Positions 1 to 5,737 of a stretch of 10,834 nucleotides of DNA are shown here, piece after piece. The notes beneath the pieces are model-generated. The model was not told the origin of the DNA. It saw nothing but the letters and a program-made list of their open reading frames with translations, and did no database searches. A program made the position numbers and the translations under genes. The stretch lies in NCBI GenBank assembly GCA_902803365.1, contig CADCPU010000154.1, forward strand, positions 1 to 10,834. The letters run 5' to 3'. This stretch comes from Oscillospiraceae bacterium (lineage in GTDB: Bacteria; Bacillota_A; Clostridia; Saccharofermentanales; Saccharofermentanaceae). Every line of letters begins with the position of its first letter. Positions within the stretch are counted from its first letter, which is position 1.

Positions 1-99
1 AGGTGTAGCCGTAGCTGTTGGCTTAGGTGTAGCCGTAGCTGTTGGCTTAGGTGTAGCCGTAGCTGTCGGCTTAGGTGTAGCCGTTGCTGTCGGCTTAGG
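1..99 (-). repeat. 24-base coding tandem repeat (PKPTATAT octapeptide)
   Basis: Four near-identical 24-base units encode an eight-residue PKPTATAT repeat in the tail of the CAP-domain protein. The first copies in the window differ by only one or two bases. The array reaches base 1, so its full copy number is unknown. Near identity at DNA level suggests recent expansion by slippage or recombination. The peptide is probably an extended spacer. Confidence 0.9.
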
Positions 100-1407
100 T
101 GTAGATGTTGGCAACGGCGGATCTGTAGGACGTACATATCCTTCAGGTGTTGGAGAAGGATAGATCGTCGGTGTTGGCTTAGTCGTAGCCGTAGGTACCG
201 GCGGCTCTGTAGGACGAACGTATCCTTCAGGTGTTGGAGAAGGATAGATCGTTGGTGTTGGCTTGGTTGTAGCCGTAGGAAGCGGCGCATCTGTAGGACG
301 AACATATCCTTCAGGCGTTGGAGAAGGATAGATCGTTGGTGACGGATAAACAGTAGGAGTAGCACCACCTGAAACTACAGGCTTACTAGTAGCTGTAGGC
401 TTAGGATTGTTTGTTGCTGTCGGCTTTGCCGAAGGAAAAACCGTCGGCCATGGTGTAGGCTTGGTTGTAGCCGTAGGCGCAACCGTAGGATCAGCTGCCC
501 TAGTAATAGAGACATTCCTTACAGGAAGCTGCTTGGTCATACCGTTCCATGTAACGGTAACATAGACCTTTGCTGTTCCCTGCTTTTTAGGAACGATCTT
601 TCCGTTTTCAATGGTAGCGTAAGTTGTATCCTGAACAGTAGCAGTAAAAGTACACTCAGACAAAGGGATTGGAACTATTACGGAATAGTCCAAAGGCATA
701 AGACTCATTGCCTTATAAAGATCAGCAATAGCCATTGTCTGATTGAGCGGGATTGATGTCTTAGTTGTCTTATATGTAGGGTTGAATTCTGTATAACGTT
801 CATCATCGTATTTCCAGGAATACGTAACTGTATTATCAGTAACTGCAGGAGCAGCTGTATCACTAGCAAAGTTACCGAATTCAACAGCCCAAAAATGCTG
901 ACCTTCGATAATTACGTGACCGACACCAAATGCTTTAAAGTCGGAATCGAGAAGGCGGCGTCTGTTGTTCTGATAGGTATAATTCTCACCCGTGGACAAC
1001 CAACGATTGATAGCTTCATCAACGCTGCTGCATGGGCTGAGGATCTCACCCGTAGAATAGATGGTATTGTATGTAAGTGTATTAAAAAGGGAACCGTCCG
1101 GTCTATATATATCATACTTAAATACGAGTTCAGCAGCTCTCTGCATTGCGATCTCTTCCAATGCATAATCGTATTCAAGAGCAGGAACCTGAGGATAGAC
1201 CTTACTTGTATTGGACTCGTTCCAATACCAAGGATCATTTGTTCTGAACTCATTGATCTTGTAAGCAGCAGCTCTGGCACCATTATGGTCTCTGACAACT
1301 TTCATGTTGTACGTACGAGTAGCTGCGTAAACCGGGTTTGCGAAAACAGACAATAGGATCAAAACGGTCAAAAAGCCCGCGATCCTGGACACACACACAT
1401 TTTTCAT
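1..1407 (-). CDS. Secreted CAP/SCP-domain protein with Ig-like domain and repetitive Pro/Thr tail (3' end outside window)
   Basis: The frame is open for 469 codons from an ATG at 1407 to the window edge, so the C-terminus is missing. A GGAGG site lies 6 bases upstream of the ATG. Residues 1-29 form a signal peptide (basic start, hydrophobic core, VYA-A cleavage site), so the protein is exported. Residues about 45-180 resemble a CAP/SCP (PF00188) domain: an RAAEL helix, YRPDGS at 101-106, GEIL at 120-123, AINRWLS at 132-138, and a closing GVGHVIIEGQHFWAVEFG strand pair. The two histidines usual in this family seem absent. Residues about 215-302 resemble a bacterial Ig-like (Big_2) domain, with the typical ATIENGKIVPKKQGTAKVYV strand pattern. 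From about 305 onward the chain is Pro/Thr-rich: three 28-residue units, then 8-residue PKPTATAT units. No enzyme role can be assigned; a cell-surface or extracellular protein is inferred. The domain calls are by eye. Confidence 0.85.
   Translation of the reverse strand, partial: MKNVCVSRIAGFLTVLILLSVFANPVYAATRTYNMKVVRDHNGARAAAYKINEFRTNDPWYWNESNTSKVYPQVPALEYDYALEEIAMQRAAELVFKYDIYRPDGSLFNTLTYNTIYSTGEILSPCSSVDEAINRWLSTGENYTYQNNRRRLLDSDFKAFGVGHVIIEGQHFWAVEFGNFASDTAAPAVTDNTVTYSWKYDDERYTEFNPTYKTTKTSIPLNQTMAIADLYKAMSLMPLDYSVIVPIPLSECTFTATVQDTTYATIENGKIVPKKQGTAKVYVTVTWNGMTKQLPVRNVSITRAADPTVAPTATTKPTPWPTVFPSAKPTATNNPKPTATSKPVVSGGATPTVYPSPTIYPSPTPEGYVRPTDAPLPTATTKPTPTIYPSPTPEGYVRPTEPPVPTATTKPTPTIYPSPTPEGYVRPTDPPLPTSTPKPTATATPKPTATATPKPTATATPKPTATATP
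88..339 (-). repeat. Three 84-base coding tandem repeats (SPTPEGYVRPT motif)
   Basis: Residues about 357-440 of the CAP-domain protein hold three in-phase copies of a 28-residue unit, each built around PTIYPSPTPEGYVRPT followed by a short Pro/Thr stretch ending TATTKPT (STPKPT in the last copy). The Tyr of each IYPSP motif falls at residues 360, 388 and 416, giving an exact 84-base period. Differences between copies are mostly silent or conservative (DAPLP, EPPVP, DPPLP). The aromatic and charged residues set it apart from the plain PT tail that follows. Confidence 0.9.
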
Positions 1408-1430
1408 AAATAACCTCCATTACTCTCTTA

Positions 1431-1459
1431 ATTAAATAAGGTTAGCCGCAGAAAAACAA
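1431..1459 (-). promoter_or_regulatory. Possible promoter of the CAP-domain gene
   Basis: On the minus strand TTGTTT (1459-1454) and TTTAAT (1436-1431) are separated by 17 bases. This lies just after the upstream gene's terminator and about 24 bases before the ATG. The -10 box matches consensus at five of six bases, but the -35 box at only three, so the call is tentative. Confidence 0.35.
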
Positions 1460-1480
1460 CAAAATTTCTTTGATTTTTGC

Positions 1481-1518
1481 ACAACAAAATGACCAATTTT
1501 CATTCGAAAATCGGTCAT
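1481..1518 (-). terminator. Rho-independent terminator of the LRR/DUF4214 gene
   Basis: On the minus strand TGACCGATTTT pairs with AAAATTGGTCA across a short loop (1518-1489), with one G-U pair, followed by the T-rich tract ATTTTGTTGT. It lies about 40 bases beyond the TAA of the LRR/DUF4214 gene. The stem is AT-rich, so strength is uncertain, but placement and shape fit. Confidence 0.65.
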
Positions 1519-1558
1519 CTGTCAAGTTCCTTAGATATATATCATATATACGCACATA

Positions 1559-3349
1559 TTAGACGAACGGTACAATGCCTGCGGCAGCGCACTTATCAAC
1601 GAATTCCTGGCTTCTTGTGAAACCGTACACAGCCACGATATACTTATTTTCGCCGCTCCTGCTCATTATATCCATCCAATAATTGAGACCTTCAACATCC
1701 GGAACACGATCCATGAATGTCGCATAAAGTCTGTATACGTAATCAGCATCGGATACTCCCGAGTTCAGGAGCTCGTCGCAAAGGAAGAATGATACACCGC
1801 ATGTCTCACCAGTGATCTCAAAATTTGCAAGAGATGTTGCCCAGTAATCAAGTCCTACCGGATCGAACTCACGCTCGAGCGCGCACTCGTACATCCTTCT
1901 GACAAATGCCTTCGTAGCCTCCGAAGACTCGATCTTTACCGTTGAAGGAATATTGCTTCCGGATCTGATACCGTAAGTAGCGCAGATATCGGCCCACTCC
2001 TGAGAGAAGACAAAATCAGCAGCGATCGAATCGCGTTTCTTGCCCGACTTCAAAAGATCATTCCAATACCGGAATCCGTCAGGATCTGATCTTCTTCCGA
2101 AAAAGGTATTGTACAAGATCTCGATATATTCTTCGTTTGTCGTGTTGCGGGCCTTGAACTCATCACTCGTCAAGAACTGCAAAGCGACCTCGCCACCCGT
2201 AAGTTTAAGGCTGTTGAGTTCTCCTGCCCAAAAGTCGATACCGGACTTTTCACCGTCTCTTTTGAGGATATTGGTGTAGATCCTGTTAATGAAATCCCTG
2301 ACGTCCCCCTTCTGTACCTTCGGAACAGGTGTAGCCGTCGGTACCGGAGTAGCCGTAGGCGGCACAGGTGTCGCTGTTGCCGTAGGGAGCGGAGTTACAG
2401 TCGGGATAGGCGTTGCAGTCGGTTCCGGTGTAGGTGTAGGATCAGGTTCGTTATCCGTCACTACTCTTACATCACCGTCGATATAGAGTTCGAACTCATC
2501 ACTGTCGTTCTTGAACTTATAGTCACACGCCTTGCTGACCTTAGTCCTCTCGCCCTGAAGATAAGCCATCTTAAGGTTAGAAGCAGCGCGAAGATCGAGC
2601 TTGTCGATATCGTTTTCGCTGCACATAAGGACCTTTACATTCGGGATCCCGGACATATCGAGCTTTGCAAGGCCCATGTCGCGGACATCAAGGAATGTGA
2701 GATCAGGCAAATTGAGCGTGATCTCGCCGAGCTTGCAGCCCGTGAGCGCGAGTTCAGTGATCGCCCTGTTCTGATTAAGATCGATCTTCTCGAGCGGATC
2801 GAATTCCGCGCGAAGCCTCAGGAGCTTGCTGTTGGAAGAAAGATCGATGGTCTTTATCTGATTGGATCCCATATAGAGGATCTTGAGGTCTTCATAGTTG
2901 CTTACGTCAAGTGAATCAAGCTTGTTGTTGGACACGTTAAGTGTAACGATCGGAGCAAAAGGGCTCAGTTCGAGCTTGCTGATCTCGTTATCGGAACAAA
3001 GGATCGTTACCACCTTTGCATTCGTCTTAAGATCGAGCTCCTTAAGAGAGTTCTCACTGCAGTCGAGCACCTGAAGTTCAGAGAAATACTCTACACCTGA
3101 AAGGTCAGCGATCTTCGAGCCGTTACAATGTATCTCCTTTACGGCGCTTGCCTCTTCATCACTTAAGAAACCGTCACCGTCATCAAACTTATCTGCGATA
3201 TACTCTCTGAAGTTTTTATCCGGGAAGTTATTCTCGTCTATCTTAAGTCCGCTTGCGGCATTTACCTTGCCGCCGTCAGCAAAAAACGGGCAGGCAAATA
3301 CGAGCGCAACTGCGCCGACAACCAAGCCTGCGAGTTTGGTCTTTACCAT
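1559..3349 (-). CDS. Secreted leucine-rich-repeat protein with C-terminal DUF4214 repeats
   Basis: The ATG at 3349 is preferred over one seven codons upstream because GGAGG sits 8 bases before it; this gives 596 residues. Residues 1-33 form a signal peptide. Residues about 35-73 are the small N-terminal module common in this Clostridia family, with an EF-hand-like FDDGDGFLSDEE that looks one residue short of a canonical calcium loop. Residues about 78-265 are leucine-rich repeats of about 21 residues, with recurring Asn and LDL/LDV strands. A Pro/Thr linker fills about 302-344. Four related segments follow (from about 353, 409, 481 and 536), each with a Y...(L/F)..R..D..G..(Y/F)W core; together they make two DUF4214 (PF13946) domains. 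No sortase motif, transmembrane anchor or catalytic site is seen. A surface adhesion or binding role is inferred; DUF4214 has no settled function. The gene has its own promoter and terminator. Confidence 0.92.
   Translation of the reverse strand: MVKTKLAGLVVGAVALVFACPFFADGGKVNAASGLKIDENNFPDKNFREYIADKFDDGDGFLSDEEASAVKEIHCNGSKIADLSGVEYFSELQVLDCSENSLKELDLKTNAKVVTILCSDNEISKLELSPFAPIVTLNVSNNKLDSLDVSNYEDLKILYMGSNQIKTIDLSSNSKLLRLRAEFDPLEKIDLNQNRAITELALTGCKLGEITLNLPDLTFLDVRDMGLAKLDMSGIPNVKVLMCSENDIDKLDLRAASNLKMAYLQGERTKVSKACDYKFKNDSDEFELYIDGDVRVVTDNEPDPTPTPEPTATPIPTVTPLPTATATPVPPTATPVPTATPVPKVQKGDVRDFINRIYTNILKRDGEKSGIDFWAGELNSLKLTGGEVALQFLTSDEFKARNTTNEEYIEILYNTFFGRRSDPDGFRYWNDLLKSGKKRDSIAADFVFSQEWADICATYGIRSGSNIPSTVKIESSEATKAFVRRMYECALEREFDPVGLDYWATSLANFEITGETCGVSFFLCDELLNSGVSDADYVYRLYATFMDRVPDVEGLNYWMDIMSRSGENKYIVAVYGFTRSQEFVDKCAAAGIVPFV
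2318..2446 (-). repeat. Pro/Thr linker repeats within the LRR/DUF4214 gene
   Basis: About 43 codons encode a degenerate repeat of the PTATPVP type between the leucine-rich repeats and the DUF4214 domains. Period and codons are less regular than in the CAP-protein tail, so this linker looks older or under less slippage. It is a flexible spacer by composition. Confidence 0.75.
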
Positions 3350-3385
3350 TATGGATTCCTCCGTACACACATTTATATCTTCGTT

Positions 3386-3414
3386 AATATATAGTTACGG
3401 CAGGTCTTTGTCCA
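3386..3414 (-). promoter_or_regulatory. Promoter of the LRR/DUF4214 gene
   Basis: On the minus strand TGGACA (3414-3409) and TATATT (3391-3386) are separated by 17 bases, each matching the sigma-70 consensus at five of six positions. It lies in the 104-base gap after the GH39 gene and about 37 bases before the ATG. No clear terminator for GH39 is visible in the gap, so some read-through is possible. Confidence 0.55.
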
Positions 3415-3453
3415 TAAAACTAATCAAAAAGAAACGATACGGTAATATAAGAT

Positions 3454-4968
3454 TTAGCCGCCGATGACCCTTGAATAATCGTAACCGTTGGCAGATGTAA
3501 CTTCCGACTTCTTGAGGCTGAAATAGATTACAGAGTTCGGATTAGCCTTGAATTCGATAACGTTTCCGTCCTTGGAATCGAGCCTTGAGGACTTGACTGC
3601 AGGAACGGCTGCTCTCTTGAGGATCTCCTTCTGTTCTTCACTAAGGCTCTTGGGCTCGCCCATGTCGTGCCATACCTTCAGCGGGTTACATGTCTCCTCG
3701 TCGCAGACCTCGGTAACGAGAGAATACTCACCCTCAAGTCCGTCGATCTCAAATGAGAATGTCTTCTCGTCAGCCCTGCCGTCGTACTTCATGTTCCAGA
3801 TAACACCGCGGTATTCGCCGGAATCGAACTTAACGACAACGGAATCATCGTCCTTATAGACGCACTTATATGCCTGCTCCTTGAGCTTTTTGAAGAAAGC
3901 GAAAGTCCAGAACGTCGGCTTAGGGATAAGTCCGTTAGCCACGAGACCGAATCCGCCGTGGAAAGGAGTAAACGGAACACCGAACTCCTCAAAGATATCG
4001 CCGAACGTCCAGTAGGAGTACGCAACGTTATCGTCTCCGAGCCTCGAGAGCTGCTGCGCGATAAATGCCGCATTGAGGTTCGTATCGTGCAGAGGACAAT
4101 TAGGTATATAAGAAGTATTAAATTCAGTTACATGGATATCGAGTCCCTTGAACTCAGGAAAACTGTCGATTATCTCGCGTGTCGAATGCAGGTTCGGGAA
4201 ACCGTCCGCATCATTTTCGGGATCGAGGAGATTAGCATAACCGTAGTAGCCGCTCATCTTAGGCTGATCCGTGCAGTAGTGGTGGCGGGATACGTAGTCA
4301 GGCTTAAGGCCTTCCTTCGAACAATACTCGAGGAATGCCTGTATCCACTCCTTGTCAGATCCGCCGCATACAGCAGGACCTCCGACCTTGAAGTTCTCGT
4401 CAACGCCCTTAACGGCCTCGAATGAATACTTGAAGAGCTTGAAGTACTCTTCCTTCGATGCATCCTTCCAGAAAGTAGTGAGGTTCGGCTCATTCCAAAC
4501 CTCTACAGGCCATGTGAGCACTTCCTCCCTGCCATATCTGTCGATAAGGTGGTTCAAGGTTGCGACCAAGAGCTTCTGCCAAGCCTCATAATCCTTAGGC
4601 GGAGTGACGTTGCCCTTCCAATAGAAAACGGTCTGATCGCCGCTTGCCATCATCTTAGGCATAAAACCGAGCTCGAGATAAGGCTTAAGGCCGAGTCTCT
4701 TATAGCTGTCCATTACAAGATCCAGATAAGTAAAGTTATAGTCTATAGTGACTTCACCGCCGAACCTTCTCATATCGCGCTCCTGATAGATCGCCATATC
4801 ATCCGAGAAGAGACCGTGGCCTCTAATATGCTTGAATCCGATATACTTCTGAACGAGTTCGAGCTGATCAAGATACTCCTTCTGGAGCGCGAGCCCCATC
4901 CTTCCGGTACCTATACAGCTGTCCACATAGTTGTTAAATTCATATTCCTTACCGGTGATCTTGACCAT
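3454..4968 (-). CDS. xynB: GH39 family beta-xylosidase
   Basis: This 504-residue protein matches the usual length of bacterial GH39 beta-xylosidases, which remove xylose from the non-reducing end of xylo-oligosaccharides with retention. The acid/base motif VEVWNEPN places Glu160 as proton donor, the same number as the known GH39 xylosidase of Thermoanaerobacterium saccharolyticum. The likely nucleophile is Glu282 in HVTEFNTSY. Other family features are the start GTGRMGLALQKEY, FKHIRGHGLFSDDM, PDYVSRHHY (residues 223-231), and SYWTFGDIFEE in the barrel; the C-terminal third is a beta-sandwich region by family analogy. There is no signal peptide, so it should act in the cytoplasm on imported oligosaccharides. 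A GGCGG element precedes the ATG by 7 bases. No xylan transporter or other hemicellulase adjoins it in the window. Another GH39 specificity cannot be excluded, though xylosidase is the best fit. Confidence 0.9.
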   Translation of the reverse strand: MVKITGKEYEFNNYVDSCIGTGRMGLALQKEYLDQLELVQKYIGFKHIRGHGLFSDDMAIYQERDMRRFGGEVTIDYNFTYLDLVMDSYKRLGLKPYLELGFMPKMMASGDQTVFYWKGNVTPPKDYEAWQKLLVATLNHLIDRYGREEVLTWPVEVWNEPNLTTFWKDASKEEYFKLFKYSFEAVKGVDENFKVGGPAVCGGSDKEWIQAFLEYCSKEGLKPDYVSRHHYCTDQPKMSGYYGYANLLDPENDADGFPNLHSTREIIDSFPEFKGLDIHVTEFNTSYIPNCPLHDTNLNAAFIAQQLSRLGDDNVAYSYWTFGDIFEEFGVPFTPFHGGFGLVANGLIPKPTFWTFAFFKKLKEQAYKCVYKDDDSVVVKFDSGEYRGVIWNMKYDGRADEKTFSFEIDGLEGEYSLVTEVCDEETCNPLKVWHDMGEPKSLSEEQKEILKRAAVPAVKSSRLDSKDGNVIEFKANPNSVIYFSLKKSEVTSANGYDYSRVIGG

Positions 4969-5001
4969 ATTCCGTCCGCCTTTCCTTGATACGCTTGCTT
5001 G

Positions 5002-5029
5002 ATTATATCCGCTAACTATCCTCTGTCCT
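5002..5029 (-). promoter_or_regulatory. Promoter of the GH39 gene
   Basis: A perfect TATAAT (5007-5002, minus strand) follows AGGACA (5029-5024, four of six consensus bases) by 16 bases. It lies in the short gap between the YunG-like gene and GH39, about 33 bases before the ATG, so GH39 is probably transcribed on its own. Confidence 0.5.
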
Positions 5030-5034
5030 ACCCG

Positions 5035-5481
5035 TCAAACGCTATCATTTGCCCCGACAGTTTCTTGATGGAGCATGCTCTTGAGCATCTCGTAGCGCTC
5101 TTTTTTCTCGAGCTTGGCAAAGTGTCCCTCGCGTGTCTGGATCTTATCATCGCTCCTGTACTCGAGCTTTTTGTCGAACTGTTCGCTCGTGAGATCGAAA
5201 ACACATTCGCCCACAACGTTATAGCAGTGATAATTCCCGTCGCCCAGCGCGATCCCGCGAACCTCGCCTCCGAAGATGTCCTGAGCAAGAAATGCCGTGA
5301 TCGAGCATTGTCCGAGCGTCTTGTTATCAGGTGTCCAATCCCCTCTCATACGCGGCGCGCAGGTGTCGGCGCACCATATTTTCGAGAGCGCATCGTAAAG
5401 ATCGATCGGTGTTACGATCCCCTTGTATTCATTATTTATCGCCTTGCATGTCGCATTCTCGTGTCCGTAAAAGTTATACAT
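5035..5481 (-). CDS. YunG-like protein, probably the broken-off C-terminal part of a lipoprotein
   Basis: This 148-residue frame resembles the Bacillus YunG family: an N-terminal YDALSKIWCADTCAP, then TLGQCSITAFLAQDIFGG (residues 55-72), HCYN (85-88) and FDLTSEQF (95-102). Cys59, His85 and Asp96 are spaced in a way that suggests a papain-like or transglutaminase-like triad, but this is inference; the family has no activity known to me. The start at 5481 is chosen because GAGGAG lies 6 bases upstream; an ATG two codons earlier overlaps that site. The frame is open further upstream through a charged stretch (AKKAEVEVEE) to a TAG at 5520-5518, beyond which the same frame encodes a lipoprotein signal peptide. 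The protein may therefore be a remnant, a reinitiated cytoplasmic product, or the body of a lipoprotein made by stop read-through. Confidence 0.7.
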   Translation of the reverse strand: MYNFYGHENATCKAINNEYKGIVTPIDLYDALSKIWCADTCAPRMRGDWTPDNKTLGQCSITAFLAQDIFGGEVRGIALGDGNYHCYNVVGECVFDLTSEQFDKKLEYRSDDKIQTREGHFAKLEKKERYEMLKSMLHQETVGANDSV

Positions 5482-5517
5482 GTGCATCTCCTCGACCTCG
5501 ACTTCGGCCTTTTTCGC

Positions 5518-5619
5518 CTATGTTTCTTCAGTTGGATCTTTGTCGCAGCCTGCTGTTCCGACTGCAGAGACGGCCATTATCATTGCCATGGCAAACGCCG
5601 TCAGATGTTTTCTCTTCAT
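5518..5619 (-). pseudogene. Lipoprotein signal peptide ORF ended by in-frame TAG; 5' part of the YunG-like gene
   Basis: From an ATG at 5619, with GGAGG 8 bases upstream, 33 codons encode a textbook lipoprotein signal: a basic start (MKRKH), a hydrophobic stretch, a lipobox VGTAGC with Cys25, and the start of an acidic tether. A TAG at 5520-5518 ends it. The next codons continue in the same frame for ten charged residues into the YunG-like sequence, with no other stop. A mature peptide of nine residues is unlikely to be useful, so the simplest reading is one lipoprotein gene spanning 5619-5035 split by a single nonsense change, such as CAG to TAG. A sequencing error or amber suppression are the alternatives. 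Confidence 0.65.
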
Positions 5620-5673
5620 TTTCGATTCCTCCACGAAATATACCTTTTGCAACGTAAGTTTACCCGATACCGA

Positions 5674-5710
5674 GGCAAAAGAAAACCCGAACGGCAAACG
5701 CCGAACGGGT
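5674..5710 (-). terminator. Rho-independent terminator of the phosphoketolase gene
   Basis: On the minus strand ACCCG-TT-CGGC, a GTTT loop and GCCG-TT-CGGGT form a hairpin (5710-5685) with a small symmetrical T/T internal loop, followed by TTTCTTTT. It begins 28 bases after the TAA of the phosphoketolase gene and separates it from the YunG-like gene. No convincing promoter for the latter is visible in the remaining 60 bases. Confidence 0.85.
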
Positions 5711-5737
5711 CTTCGATATCAAATCAGATCTGTGAGA

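Noticed and set aside
895..1356. Open frames on both strands of about 130-150 codons
   Set aside because: They are other frames of the CAP-domain gene, whose own frame is open from 1407 to the window edge, with signal peptide and domain motifs.
2289..2486. A plus-strand frame encoding a Val-Gly repeat peptide
   Set aside because: It is the complement of the Pro/Thr linker of the LRR/DUF4214 gene and follows from that repeat.
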